64,000 bases of DNA from Diaporthe sp. PMI_573 (taxonomy: Eukaryota > Ascomycota > Sordariomycetes > Diaporthales > Diaporthaceae): positions 992,001 to 1,056,000 of the forward strand of contig JAJTUP010000001.1 of the NCBI GenBank assembly GCA_021399435.1, written 5' to 3'. The notes beneath the pieces were generated by a model. The model saw nothing but the letters and a program-made list of their open reading frames with translations, did no database searches and had not been told where the DNA came from. The position numbers and the translations under genes are program-made. Shown here piece by piece: positions 36,230 to 48,216 of the stretch (positions within the stretch are counted from its first letter, which is position 1; every line of letters begins with the position of its first letter).

Positions 36230-39200
36230 CCCCCTCGTCCTTCCTGCTACCTTTTCTAGAACTTCTAGATCTATTATGGTTGATTCAGGAGCTACCTCTT
36301 ATTTTATCGACTTTAACTTCACCCTTTCTTAGAAATTCCCCCTTCGGAAGAAAACTCACCCTGAAGCCCTCTTAGTAGTGGATGGAAGGAAGTCTTCTGC
36401 TAGAGATATTCTTTACGAAGTCGATATTCGTCTCTAGATCAACTAGTACCTTGAAACTTTGATTTTTCAAGTTACGAAGATCTCAGGCTATTCAGCTATT
36501 TTAGGGTGTTCGTAGCTCTCTCACCACAACCCTACTATAGACTGGAAAAATAGCTCTATTTCTTTTACCTTAGACATCTACCAGCTCTCCTGTTTACCCT
36601 CTCGCCCCTTGACTTCGCCCTTGGAATCTTCGACTATTATTTTGACCTCAGAACCCTAGACCTTAGCTTTTTCTTTAAACAACCCTATTGTAGCCCAGAT
36701 TTCCAGTGCAGCCCTTTTTTGATTTGCCAAAAGAGATAGGTCCTAGATCTATAAAGTATCTATTTAAGAGATCCAGGACCATCTCTCTTTGAAAGAGAAA
36801 TCTCCTGAGGAAGAAGAAGAATTCCTTCAATCCACAATACCCTCTTAGTTTTACGACCTCCTACCCCTATTTCGAAAAAAGGATGCTGAAAGACTCCCTC
36901 CTCACCGGGGCCCCCTTGACTGCCCTATTGACCTTGAGGAGGGCAAATCAGCTCCCTTTGGCCCTCTTTACCCTATGTTAGACCTTGAATTACAGGCCCT
37001 TCGGGCCTATTTAGACGATAACCTTTGTAAAGGCTATATTAAGCCTTCCTCCTCTTTAGCAGCCTCCCCGGTCCTATTTGTTAGAAAACCGGGAGGAGGC
37101 CTTCGATTTTACGTTAATTACAGGGCCCTAAACGCTATTACTAAGTATAATAAAACCCCCCTTCTCCTTATTGACGATTCCCTTTGACGGCTCTCGAAAG
37201 CTAAAATCTTTTCTCGATTAGACCTCCAGTAGGGGTTTAATCAAATTCAAATTCAACAGGGCCACGAGCCCCTTACAGCCTTCCAAACCCGTTACGGCCT
37301 TTTTAAATATATAGTAATGCCCTTTGGGCTTACTAATGCTCTAGCTGTTTTTCAGTCTTTTATTAACCACGTCCTTTGAGAATTTCTTGACATCTTTTAT
37401 GTCGTCTATATAGATGATATCCTTATTTTCTTAGATTTGAAGGAAGAACATGCCTAGTACCTCCGGGCTATCCTTGAAAAATTAGCTAAAGCAGGCTTAT
37501 TTGTTAAAGGAGAAAAATGCGATTTTTTTACCACCTCGACTTCTTTTCTTGGCTTTATTGTCTCTCTAGAGGGCCTATCTATAGATTTGACTAAAGTAGC
37601 TACTATTCGAAACTGGGAGCCCCCTTTCTCAGTCAAAGAACTTCAGTCCTTCCTTAGATTTGCTAACTTTTACTAGAAATTTATTAAAGGCTATTTAATT
37701 ATCTGCCGGCCCCTATTTTTATTACTTTGAAAAAACCAGCCCTTTGTTTAGAATCCTACCTAACAGCTTGCTTTCGAGAGATTGAAATCTCTATTTACTT
37801 CAGAACCTATCCTTCACTACTTCAACCCTACTCTAGACTTGATTTTAGAGACAGATGCCTCCGATGACGCCATTTCAGCCATTTTTTCTCAATGGGTACC
37901 CTATAATGGGAAACGCCTCCTACACCCTATTGCCTATAGGTCTAGAAAGCTTTCTGAAGCTGAAAAGAACTATGAGATAGGGGATAAAGAGATGTTAGCT
38001 ATTGTAGACGCCCTATCTGAATATCATCTATATACCAAGTCCCTTTCTAGCCCCCTTTCAGTCCTTACTAACCACTTGAATCTCTCTACCTTTGCTTTAA
38101 AAAAAGTCTTAAATAGATAACAGGCCTGATGGGCTAATGAACTTTCAGGGATGAATTTTATCATCACTTTTTGCCCTAGGGAATTAAATACTCGAGCCAA
38201 CGCCCTTACTCGAAGGCCCTAAGACTAGGAGGAGGGTATATTAGCTATAGCCCCTGAAAAAACTATATTACTGCCTGAAAAGATAGTATATTCAAGGGCT
38301 ATAGCTACCTTAACCCTCTTAGAATTCGAATCTATTTTCGACCTTTTAGCTATTCGTTCAGCCCTTCCTTTAGACCTCTTTTTTAAGGAAATTCGTCTAC
38401 TTCTCGAAAAACCTCCAAATTCAGCCCCTCGATACCCAGCTATCAACCTAGCTACTTGTTTACTTTGAGACGGCCTCCTTCTTATTCGAAATCTAGTTTA
38501 TATACCAGAGGGCGACTTAAGAAGACAGGTTATTTCTTCTCGATACTCTCACCTGGCTGCTGGCTACCCTGGCGTTGCCTCTACCTTCGAATTAATTACT
38601 CGAGATTTCTGGTAGCCTTCTATTCGAAAAACTATTTAGCAGTATATTCGAAATTACTCTATTTGTTCTAGAATTAAGCCCTCCTAACTACCCCCCTTCG
38701 GCTTTCTGAAACCTTTGGAAATTCCTCAGAAACGCTGGACTTCTATTTCTATGGATCTAATTACTAGCCTACCCCTTTCGAATTCTTTTGATATTATTAT
38801 TATTTTTGTCGACTAACTCTCAAAAATGAGCTATTTTGTGCCCTGTAACACTACTCTGGATTCTAAAGGCTAGGCCCTACTATTTAGAGATAATATCTTT
38901 CGTCTTCACAGTCTTCCTTCCGAATTTATCTCTAATCAAGGTTCTATTTTTATTTCCGAATTTTCTAAAGCCCTGTATGGGTTACTCAGAATTAAGCAGA
39001 ATTTTTCTACTACAAACCACCCACAGTCTGATAGCCAAACAGAAGCTATTAATGCCCTATTGGAATAATACCTTCGAGGATACATATCCTATTAATAAGA
39101 TAACTAGGTAGACTAGCTCTCTATGGCTGAATTTGCTTATAATAATTCTATTTCTTTAGCAACCAAGATTTTGCCTTTTATTGCTAACTACGGCTTTTAC

Positions 39201-39800
39201 CCTCGTTTCAACTCCCTACTTCCAGCCCTAGATTCGACCCTAGAAGAAGTAAAAGAATTTACTTCTTTGTTTTCAGACCTCGAGAATTTTATCCATTTAG
39301 AAATCTACCTAGCTTAGAAAGCCTATTCTAAGCAGGCAAATAAAAGTTGACGATCTGCTCTGAATTTTGCTCTAGGCTCTCGAGTATAGCTACTTCACTA
39401 CTATATTCGTATTACTAGGCCTTCTTAAAAGCTCGATTTTAAATACTTAGGGCCCTTCAAGATATCTTAGAAAATCTCTCCTTATACCTATAAACTCAAG
39501 CTTCCCCCTAGTATAAAAATACACCCAGTTTTTCACGTTTCTCTACTTGAACCCCTAGCTGAAGATCCTCTCCCTAACTAAGTTATTCCTCCACCCCCCC
39601 CCCCTATCGAGGTTAAAGGGGAAGAGGAATTCTAGGTAAAGGAAATTCTTGATTCTAGGATTAGAGGAAAGAAACGCTAGTTCTTAGTCAGCTGGGTAGG
39701 CTATGATACACCTACCTGGGAACCTTTGGAAAATATCTCTGAGACCAAGGCCTATTCGAAGTACCTGGCCCAGTACCCTCACCAGCCCTAGATATTTATT
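36230..39800 (+). pseudogene. Gypsy-B pol: protease, RT, RNase H, integrase, chromodomain
   Basis: Protease active site MVDSGATSYFID near 36.27-36.31 kb. RT with [20 protein letters not shown] (37.07-37.13 kb), MPFGLTNALAVFQSF and VVYIDDILIF (about 37.40-37.43 kb). RNase H with [15 protein letters not shown] (37.84 kb) and [12 protein letters not shown] (37.97 kb). Integrase core with SMDLITSLP (38.75 kb), a mutated D in SNQGSIF, and HPQSDSQTEAIN near 39.03 kb. A C-terminal chromodomain reads FLVSWVGYDTPTWEPLENI (39.68-39.74 kb). The frame is broken by TAG/TGA codons mostly at Trp or Gln positions, so the polyprotein is not expressed intact. Presence of a chromodomain places it among chromoviruses. 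Confidence 0.9.
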
Positions 39801-39866
39801 TATTTATTTGTCCTTGTTTTTATTTTAAATCAGCTCGTGGAACTCGCTTTAGAAAGGAGGGCCTAC

Positions 39867-40349
39867 TGTTATAAACAGCCTCCTTCAGACCCCCAGACCC
39901 CTTCAGCCTCCTTCAACCCCTTCAAAGCCCTTCCAGCCTCCCTCAGCCCCTATCCGCCTCCTTCAGAAAGAATAGGCTATCTATGCAAGCCTCTAGATAT
40001 AAGTGGAGAAACTAGCTAGCCTAGCTTGGTAGAATCTTCTTATCGGAGTTATTCCTTCCGCCCTTTCCCATTTCTCTTTCTAGCCCCTGTTTTTCTCGAG
40101 TCATTATTCTCTCCGTCGGAGGAATATACCTCCCCGAAGGTCCGAACCTTCTATGTATATATACCTAGCCTTTTCCTCTCAGATAGATAGTTAGTTCTTC
40201 AGTCAGATCAACTTTTTCCCTCCTACACCTAGCTTGCCTCCTCCTTCCTTAAATTTGTTCTCTGTGAGGTGTTGAAGAATATCTTGACTACAGCCTTACT
40301 ATGTCCCTCTACCCTTAGCCCTCTGCCCTTAATCTAGGTGTTTTTAACA
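39867..40349 (+). repeat. Gypsy-B 3' LTR
   Basis: 483 bases, same ends as the 5' LTR, followed by TSD ATAAC at 40350-40354. Retains more G/C at the variable sites than the 5' copy. Confidence 0.93.
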
Positions 40350-40354
40350 ATAAC

Positions 40355-41830
40355 CCACGAAACCTCTAAGAGAAACCCCTAAACTAAGTTATACTAAACT
40401 AGAAACTTATTATTAGCCAGGACTAGATATGGTATCCCACGATAAGTATTAACTAGGTCCCTTAAGATCTTCTTATAAAGGGCATCTACTGAGTTAGCTA
40501 AGCTAAATTATACTAGATAAAGCAGGTGTGAATTAGCTAGGGCCTGCGACTAAAAGATACTAGCCTCTATAATGGCTGAGTCCTGAGTGGATTAGTATAT
40601 AATCATGTCTTGAAATATAGAGGACTTATGTTTATAACCTTGATCTATTTCTTCTCCTAGGAGCCTCTCTTATACTTCAGGTTCTCTATTGTTTTCTAGA
40701 ATACTAGAGTATTATTTAGTCTATTCATAGATAGGTTCATCAAGGTTCGGGCTAGGTAAACTTATAAGGTTGATAGCTGGTTCTCCTGTACTATTAATAG
40801 AGGAGGATCCATAGCCTGGGTAATTCCCCTTAGAAGGGCTCTTGTAAAATATAGGTTGGTAATTAACCCGACGATCAAAGGATCCCCTTATAATAGTTAA
40901 TAAAAATAATAACGATAGATAGAAGGATACTTATCATTATACAAGGTGAGTAATGCTTTTTAATATACTAATCGTACCAAAAGCTCCCTAAACTAGTTAT
41001 AGTACAGGTTACATCCTCCCACAAGGAAGGTACTTTCGGGGGTCCGCTCCTATTTAGTTTACCCAGCGACGCGGTAACGCTTGCTACCATCTCGTGACAA
41101 GTTTGAGAGGTTCGCGGGATAGTGGCAGGCTGCTTATTAGCTACTTTCAAGGACTTACCTTAAGTTGTAGTCAAGGTGTTACTCTATTTAGAGGAGGATG
41201 ACTCTAAAGAGGAAGAGATGGTAAGAGGATTTATGATGGGGCTAGTGTAATTACTACCAAACCCCTTAGGACTTGAACCCGATGAGTCAGGGAACCCTGT
41301 AAACGGGCTACTCTGACCTTGCAGGGAGGATGACTATAAGTAGTACGAAGAGCTACCTTTACTAGTAGAATTAAGGGAAAGAGAATGAAAGTAAGAAGGG
41401 GCTAGAAGCCTAAGGCTAGAAGTGCTTGCTAAAGAAGACCGAGAACGGTCGCAAGACTCCTCTAAAGGGGAAGGCGATGCCCTACCTAGTGGTAAGGGCG
41501 AGAAGCCCTTAAACAAGCCAGACGAGTGAGACATGATAAAGGTATTGAGAAGGTATCATGAAAATTACTCGAAGTAGTAAGTAGAAGCGGGGCTACAGCA
41601 ACGGCTTTAGAAGGTCATAAGTTATAGGTCGGAGGAAGAAAGAAGTTAGAAGCAGCCTGGCTAGTGGGCTATTTAAACTATGCCGCCTGGTTAGTATGGT
41701 GATGAATGGGTCTTGAAGGGACTGGGACCGTTTAGTGAATTACTGGAGGTAGTGACTTAAAGGTGCCTGTGAAAGCCGTATGAAAGCTGGTTTACGGCCT
41801 GGGGATGGGCCTCTGGGGGGAAGGTATAAT
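40355..41830 (-). other. Gypsy-A 3' region with antisense Ser-rich ORFs
   Basis: Lies between the Gypsy-B insertion point and the Gypsy-A 3' LTR. Composition is less AT-rich than the rest of Gypsy-A. On the minus strand two open stretches (41534-41334 and 41150-40968) read protein-like text: SSGLFKGFSPLPLGRASPSP, then a Ser-rich block, then EMVASVTASLGKLNRSGPPK. They may be parts of one broken antisense gene. The purine-rich run before 41831 (CTGGGGGGAAGG) is the likely polypurine tract. Confidence 0.45.
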
Positions 41831-42017
41831 TGTAACGCCTAGGCAGAAGCTACGCGGAAGCCTTGGCGAAAAGCCCCTATGTCTAGAAAAGGGCTTGAAG
41901 CCCCTATATCTTAGTTTAGCAGGGGCAAGAATTAGTCTTGTACTAGACCTATACCTAATATACATGTTGGCCTTCCTAGTTTACCAGACCATCGTGCCTA
42001 GTGCAGAGCCTATTACA
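41831..42017 (+). repeat. Gypsy-A 3' LTR
   Basis: 187 bases, TGTAACGCCT..CCTATTACA, partner of 19794-19980. Ends in canonical TG..CA. Flanked on the right by CCTTC. Confidence 0.85.
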
Positions 42018-42925
42018 CCTTCCGACTACTCTTCAGCCCTAAGCTCGTATACAAGGTTAATAATGGCTTTGTATGTCTGCTTATAGTCCTCTTTTAACGG
42101 CACCTCAAACTTTCCCTATAGCTTTATACCCTTTAATATTTCTTCCACTTATTAAAATACATTAGATTAATCGTTAATAATAAACTAATATATCTAGACT
42201 AGGATAAGGTAGGTTTAAGGTTTAAGCCCTGCTATTTAAGCTTTAGATAGGCTATCTCTGTGGGTTTAGTTGTAAATAAGTTCCTTTTTACTCTCTGCCA
42301 GCTTAGTAGTAGCTTTATAGAAGTCTATTAGATATTAGTTAAATCCCTTAACTATTTTGACTTCTACTAAAGTTAGCTGTGTGCTTGGATGTAGGCTATA
42401 GTTTCTGTAGGCTTACTTAGCAAGGGTTTTCTTGGGATTTTATATAATCCTATAGTTTCCTTAAAGAATCCTATAGAAGTGTGTATTAATATGGATGTTA
42501 AGAGAAAGAGGTATTGACTGGGACTGTAGCTGTGGGATTTATTTTATATAGGGACCGTGTCGAGACGATTTGGTCTTTGCCGTATGACTAATTGCCCTAC
42601 TTTCTAGTCTATAGCGCCGCCAGAAGCAGTTCTCACTAGCCTTGTCTATACGGCTGTTACAAGACTGTCTATATTTTCTGGGCTACATGCTATAATTGTA
42701 TTCTAAACCCACTGTTATCGGCATTGTTTTTTTTTTAAAAAAAAAACGCTGGAGTGTTTAAGCGTTTACCACTATATAAAGGGACCGCCTATATATTGCT
42801 TAAGAAGTATACGTACACGGATTAAAAACGAAACCACCTTAAAACCTATGTTAACTATAGAGCTAATTTAGTGTCTGCTAATTAAGTATAAGATTTAGAA
42901 AATATATAATTTATTGCAATAGTGC
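42018..42925. other. RIP-degraded spacer between Gypsy-A and Gypsy-C
   Basis: AT-rich, stops in all frames. A short reverse-strand stretch near 42120-42030 (KFEVPLKEDYKQTYKAIINL) looks like old coding sequence of an unidentified element. Contains a T10A10 run at 42727-42746. Confidence 0.4.
42727..42746. repeat. T10A10 palindromic homopolymer run
   Basis: Ten T followed immediately by ten A. A self-complementary, slippage-prone and nucleosome-excluding sequence. No element boundary coincides with it. Confidence 0.7.
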
Positions 42926-43108
42926 TGTAAGGCCCAAATGGCAACTAGTGGCTGGCGTGGCTTGTGCCCTTAAAAGGAGGGCCCGAAGGTTCCACAACCC
43001 ACTAAGGAAAGCGGCAAGAATCAGTCTTGCAACCAACCTATACCTAATATCAGACCTCCTCCCTTAACCCTCGGATAACTATCGTGCCTGGCGCCTACGC
43101 TTATAACA
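42926..43108 (+). repeat. Gypsy-C 5' LTR
   Basis: 183 bases with TG..CA ends. Shares blocks with the Gypsy-A LTR (AAGAATYAGTCTTG, CCTAATAT, ATCGTGCCT), so the two elements are related subfamilies. No partner LTR was found downstream. Confidence 0.75.
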
Positions 43109-45150
43109 ATTCTGATTCTTTTCGCGCCACCTACAATGCTACTAAGAAGTAATCCCCCTAGGGGAGTATCCCAAGGAAGTCCTAGTAATAGCGAAGGGAG
43201 TTTGGAAACCCTCTAGTAGGAAGAAACTACCTGGCTTTAGCGAGAAAACCTCTGCCTATAACAGTAGCTTGATCTTTTAAGTATAGCTAGAACACTCCCT
43301 AAAAAGCAACTAAAGGACCTTAAACTCGCTAATATTGCTACTTTACCTATAGGCTGCTCCCTCTAGTAGTATAACAGCTAGATAATAGACCTTAAATGGG
43401 CCTATATCTCTTAACCCTAATTACTCTATAATAATTGTATAAAGGTTATCCACGCCTTAGACTATGTAGATAAAGAATGCCGAAACCGCTGGAATATATA
43501 TATAAAGTCCTAGTTAGAGGAGGATTGTTCTACTTTCGACCATTATAAGTAGGATAAATTTAAGAAATTTAGCAAGAACTATAAAAAGGACCCCTAAAAT
43601 ATTACGGGTTTTATTTAGACCGCCCTTAACTTAGCCTATTAGAAGGAAAAACAGGACCTATAGAGCTTTTACTAGTACCTTAAAATGCTGAAATTACAAT
43701 AAGAGTCCTGAGGTAATTAGGAACGGGTAAATTTCTACCTCTCGCGGCTTATTCCCTGGCTATTAAGCTAGATTTAGGCAAGTTATACTATAAACATGCT
43801 AGAGACAAGAGATAAAATGGTTACCTTAGCCTAAGTAATTTAGGCCAGTACTCTAAAATAGGTTAGAAAATAAAGATATAAGAAGATGTAACTAAAAAGG
43901 AAGGATATGGTAGAGACCCTTAAAAAGAGGAGTAGAGGAAACCTTACTAAACCTTCCCTAAATAGGAGGGGAGGAAGCTTTCTTAACTCTTAAAGTCAGG
44001 GCTATGTAGGTAGGGGGTAAGAATTGAGAGGCAGAGTTATCACTAATTAAGGAGACTGGAAGCCCTAAGAAAGTGCTAGTAAAACACTCCCGAGGCAGAA
44101 CCCCCTAGATAAATAAGGTAATTTAACTAAGTGTTTCCGTTGTAGAAGTACTTATTACTATGCCCCTTACTGCCTAGTCCTGGCAGTAGTCAAGGCCTAA
44201 GTAAGCTAAGTCTAAGGAAGAGGAAGTATCTGCTCCCGAGAATATTGGGGATACTGGAATTATCAAGGATCTCGCGAAAGCTAGAGTAGGAGCCCACCAA
44301 GATCAAGATCCTCTAAAACCCCTACAAAGTAAAAATAACTATACTCGGAGGAAGATCAAGTAGAGAGAAGGGGGACTTTTGTAATTACTGGCCGAGTAGC
44401 TACCAAACAAGGCCCCTAGAGGGTAAAGATCGACCTAGATATACAGGTAGAAGTTAACCTAGTTAGTCTCTCTTTTACAAAGTAGTATAAGCTTGTAAAG
44501 TCTTCAAAGGACCCTATCCTAGTTATAGGAGTTTAGCATATTAGCATACCTACATATAGTGTTTACCAAGTCCCTATTCTCCTAAAAGACTGCTATAGGA
44601 ATTAAAGAGAGGAGGTTTGGGACTGTATCGTAATAAAACGAGGGCATACAGAGTCTGCTTTATTATTAGGTACCCCCAGCCTTTACGCTTTTTATATTAG
44701 TCTAGAATATACCCCAAAGGACTAGTAGTTAAGACAAGAGGGTGTACGCCTTAAAGAGCAGACCCCCTGGGCCTTCTGCAAGAACTTAAAAGAGGCGGCC
44801 TTCTACTATTTGGCCCTTCTCTCTAAAGAACCCTACAACCCAACCCTTAGAGTCAAGGTAGATTTATAGAAACCTCGTAGGATAGACAACAACAGTAAGG
44901 ACCCCCTAGATCCCTCCCAGATCCATCCGTAATTAAAGGGGCTCAAGTTGTTCTTCATCAAAGAGAGGGCTAAAAGCCTGCCCCCAAGAAGACCAGCAGA
45001 CCACACTATTAAGTTAATTCCGGGCACTTTATCTCCATTTCTTCCCCTACATCTATTATCTAAAAAAAAGCTAAAGACCCTCCGAGAATAACTTAAGGAA
45101 AGTCTTACACTAGGCCGAATTATCCCTAGCAAGAGCCCGGCAGACACACT

Positions 45151-45684
45151 TGTTAAACGGAAACGCTTGTGTGGGCGCTGCACGTAAGGGGTTACCCTAG
45201 ACTTCACGTAGGGAGTTACCCTAGACTTGGCACTTTTTCGGCTAAGTGCCTATGTGGCGTGCGCGCCGGCAGATGAGTTTGGTGGCCGTGAGTCGATTTT
45301 TTGGGCTATTGTAAGACCCTAACTTCGAACCTCTGCATTCCCCTTATTTCTTACCCAAAAAGCATGTAACCTAGTTCATTGGATAGCCTGATTTCTGAAG
45401 TTTATCTGTATTTAGTTTGGTTACTGTCAGGGTTAGGGTTGGCTGGTTATTTAAAGCCAAAGATAGTGGGTCCGAGGGCCGAATTTTCCGGCCTCCCTAT
45501 CTGCGCACCAGAGCCAACCGCAGCGTGCCCAGGGTTGAGACGATGTCGGAGGGACTGTGAGGAGGGCTGACAGAAGCCCACTCAAATTCAATGCAAAGTT
45601 GTCCAAACCATTCTCAAGCGTCCCACCAAGACCTCAGTGCACCCTACTGCTACCTGACTCCCATTCGATCCACCAACCTTCAGA
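45151..45684 (+). mobile_element. Solo-LTR-like element, copy 4, with 5-bp TSD
   Basis: 534 bases, TGTTAAACGGAAACGC..AACCTTCAGA, with TSD ACACT (45146-45150 and 45685-45689). It splits the RT of Gypsy-C, whose reading frame continues across once one TSD copy is ignored. Nearly identical to copy 3, including the 24-base internal duplication. Little RIP. Confidence 0.9.
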
Positions 45685-46123
45685 ACACTAATTCTTTTTG
45701 CCCCAAAGAAAGATAGAACTCTTCGGCTATATATAGACTATCAAGCACTTAACAAAATTACCGTAAAAAACCGCTATCCCCTTCCTTTAGTTTCTAAGAT
45801 TTTAGATCAGCTATCTAGTATATAGTTCTTTTCAAAGGTTAATCTTACTAACGCTTATTACTAGATCCGCATACAAGAGGGGGACAAATAGAAGACTGCT
45901 TTTCAAACACAATATAGTTACTATAAGTTTAAAGTTGTGCCTTTTAGGCTAATAAATACCCTTGCTACTTTCCAATCTTTTATCGCTAAAGTCCTTGGTA
46001 ATTATATTAATGTCTACACAATTGTCTATCTAGATAATATTTTAGTGTTTTTAGCCAATAAGAAAGAGTACGAGAAGCATCTATAAACCATCATTAATCA
46101 GTTAGTTATAGTCAAGTTATATA

Positions 46124-47986
46124 ACGTATATTATCAGCAAGCGCCCCATATCACCAAGCACCCCACACCCCTACCCCCCCCAAACAACTATCTTCAAATA
46201 CACTACAATAATACTAGGAACCAACTATAATTACATCAGAAACAGCTGAATCTAAGGATTCTGCAGCCTCCCAGCAAGTACGCGCATTATGGCCAGGCTT
46301 GCCACACACACTACAGCACCAAACCTTCGTACAACCCCCCCCTACACTACTACCTTCTGGCTATATATCTCCTACTACCTCCCCACCCACAGCCTTCTGG
46401 GCCAGTAGATCCTATACATCTTGTACAGTAAGTGATCCTCCAAGCTATACGCGTGTTCTTTTAGCTCTCCGGCACTTGCTTAGTACCTCGTTAGCCTTGC
46501 AGAGCAAAGAAACCTCTGACCAAAGGAGAGCAACCTGGTACATTACAGCCATAGTACCCTTAGTAAGTTGATCCACAGCAGCCAACATCAAAGTCAGAGA
46601 GCTATTTTGATGGTTAGCAATGCGAGTCTTGATAAGTATTGACTACGATTCGGCTTCTTGGGGGTTATATAGTATCTAGAAGACCCAAGATTGTAGAGTA
46701 CTAGGCTGTGAGGTTAAGGGTGTTAGCATACAAAGCCGTATATCTAGGGTAGAAAGTACCCTCTCTAGATTATACAGCACTAGGCCAGCCCCTGCAAAGC
46801 CACCCTATATATTACTCTCTGTTATAGAAGCAAAGAAGGCCTCGCAGAAGGCATAGAGGAACTCAAGCTTGCTAACATAGTTAATTTACATGTATACTAA
46901 GTCCTCAATTAGGCAACTATACGCCTGTTTTAACAGCCCAAAACAGCCAACATTAAGTAGCTAGCACTTGTAAGAAGAGTACGGAGGCATACAGAGTATG
47001 ATAATGTTGTTCTGCTTACAGTAGAGCTTAAATTCAGTTAAGTAGTAGCTTTTGTAGCCGTTGAGGATCAACAACCAGTATGTACCCTTTAAACGGGATT
47101 TTATATAGTAGTTAAAGTACTTGATCCAATCTAGGCCTACTTCATTAGTAGTCTAGCCATTATCGGTAGTTCTAATATACTAGTCAGCTGGAATATTACA
47201 CTCAGTATACCAGTTAGCAAGGTAGTACTATACAGCAAAGATAATAAAGGGAGGGATAGCCTAGCCAAGGGCATTAACTCCCTAGATTACTATTACCCAT
47301 TTACAGTTACCAGGCTGGGCTAGCTTTGCCTTGCCACGGCTATCCGAGGTTGTAACTACCATACCTATACAGATAATACCCATTATAAACCCAGTCTCGT
47401 CAAAGTTATAGATATCGTTATCTACAATACCGTACTTAGCCTTAGTATTCTATATAAGTACAAACCACTTGCTAATAACCTTTAGATCCTCGCACTTAGC
47501 CCTCTAGTAGTCATATCGATATATCTAGCACATCCGGAGCTCTGGCTGGTGTTTGATAAAGCAGTGTACCCAGAGCTTGCCAACAGGGGGCGCGTTACGT
47601 ATATATAGCAGGTGGTTAGCCATATTTTCTACACCAGAGAGTCTAGGTAGAAATACACGCGTAACTAGCTCAATAATATATTAAACAATAGCTTGCTCTT
47701 CAGATTCGGTGAGCTTCTTCAAATTAGCCATACAGTCGCGTTATACAGGCTTACCAGCGTGTTAACGTTTCAGGGTTCTAGGGGCAACCCTGTAGATCTT
47801 AGCTGTAGCTTGTTTACTTAGATTCTCATCATCCTGAAGAGCTTTGAGAGCCAAGATTACCAAGGCTTCTTTTGACGTAGTAGGCATCTTGGAAGGTTGA
47901 GGAAATTTGTTGTTAAGTATAAAGGTAACGCGTCGCGTAGAAAGTGGGGCGCTCGGTGATATGGGGCGCTCGCTGATAATATACGT
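46124..47986 (-). mobile_element. Fot1/pogo-type Tc1-mariner transposon
   Basis: 1,863 bases flanked by TA dinucleotides (46122-46123 and 47987-47988). Terminal inverted repeats begin ACGTATATTATCAGC and continue with AAGCGCCCCATATCACC / GAGCGCCCCATATCACC inside. Length, TA target and the internal psq/DDE transposase are those of fungal Fot1-like elements. It lies inside the Gypsy-C RT, so it is younger than that element. Confidence 0.9.
46151..47887 (-). pseudogene. Fot1-like transposase, RIP-inactivated, C-terminal zinc knuckle
   Basis: One frame of 579 codons (ATG at 47887-47885, TGA at 46153-46151) with no frameshift but many TAG/TAA stops at Trp or Gln positions. The N-terminal psq-type helix-turn-helix reads MPTTSKEALVILALKALQDD then SKQATAKIYRVAPRTLKR. 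The DDE core keeps the first Asp (NFDETGF), but the second reads LILNGYKSY where LILDGHxSH is expected. The third block is PPYSSYKC in place of PPHSSH. Near the C-terminus CSVCGKPGHNARTC is a CCHC zinc knuckle. All changes at key sites are G-to-A or C-to-T. The protein cannot be active. Confidence 0.88.
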
Positions 47987-48216
47987 TAGCAATATAAAAA
48001 AGTATAGTTTCTTCCAGACAAGTATTAAATTCTTGGGATTTATTATAGACCGGAAAGGAGTTTAAATAGATTCTAATCAAGTCCAAACTATTTACAATTA
48101 ACCAATCCTACAGACTTTTCAGAATATCCAGGTTTTCCTTAAATTTTGCAACTTTTATCAACAATTTATTAAAGGCTATTTAAAGATTATACAGCTACTT
48201 AACGACTAGTTAAAAG

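Larger units (their letters stand above)
33968..40349 (+). mobile_element. Gypsy-B: younger chromodomain LTR retrotransposon
   Basis: 6,382 bases with 483-base LTRs (33968-34450 and 39867-40349) and perfect TSD ATAAC (33963-33967 and 40350-40354). The two LTRs differ at 11 positions by eye, all transitions. A purine tract GAAAGGAGGG precedes the 3' LTR. Gag runs over about 34.5-36.2 kb and includes a damaged zinc knuckle near 35.46-35.51 kb (CGQPGYFVRDCP). Pol follows in order: protease, RT, RNase H, integrase, chromodomain. It is much less mutated than Gypsy-A, which it interrupts, so it arrived later. Confidence 0.93.
19794..42017 (+). mobile_element. Gypsy-A: RIP-dead chromodomain LTR retrotransposon, host of nested insertions
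   Basis: Identical-length (187-base) LTRs at 19794-19980 and 41831-42017 begin TGTAACGCC and end TTATA/TTACA. Flanks CCTGC and CCTTC are a one-mismatch TSD. Between them, on the plus strand and riddled with TAG/TAA, lie gag-like sequence (about 20.25-20.8 kb), protease and the first part of reverse transcriptase (22.05-22.47 kb). RT resumes at 30.22 kb (SYYKFKV, then IIYLDDILIF), followed by RNase H (about 30.8 kb), integrase (31.7-32.4 kb, with NRGITFTS where DRG is expected) and a chromodomain interrupted at 32872. Removing the nested insertions leaves about 7.4 kb, normal for a chromovirus. Bases 40355-41830 are its 3' non-pol region. Confidence 0.85.
42926..48216 (+). mobile_element. Gypsy-C: truncated relative of Gypsy-A
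   Basis: A 183-base LTR at 42926-43108 (TGTAAGGCCC..TTATAACA) resembles the Gypsy-A LTR and is followed by the same ATTCTGATTCTT segment. Gag-like sequence spans about 43.3-44.2 kb and protease 44.4-44.7 kb. RT begins near 45.0 kb, is split at 45150 by a solo-LTR-like element, resumes ([24 protein letters not shown]), is split again at 46123 by a Fot1 element, and resumes to 48216 (FQTSIKFLGFIIDRKG, then FLKFCNFYQQFIKGY). RNase H, integrase and 3' LTR are missing; the break coincides with the element at 48217. Confidence 0.8.
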
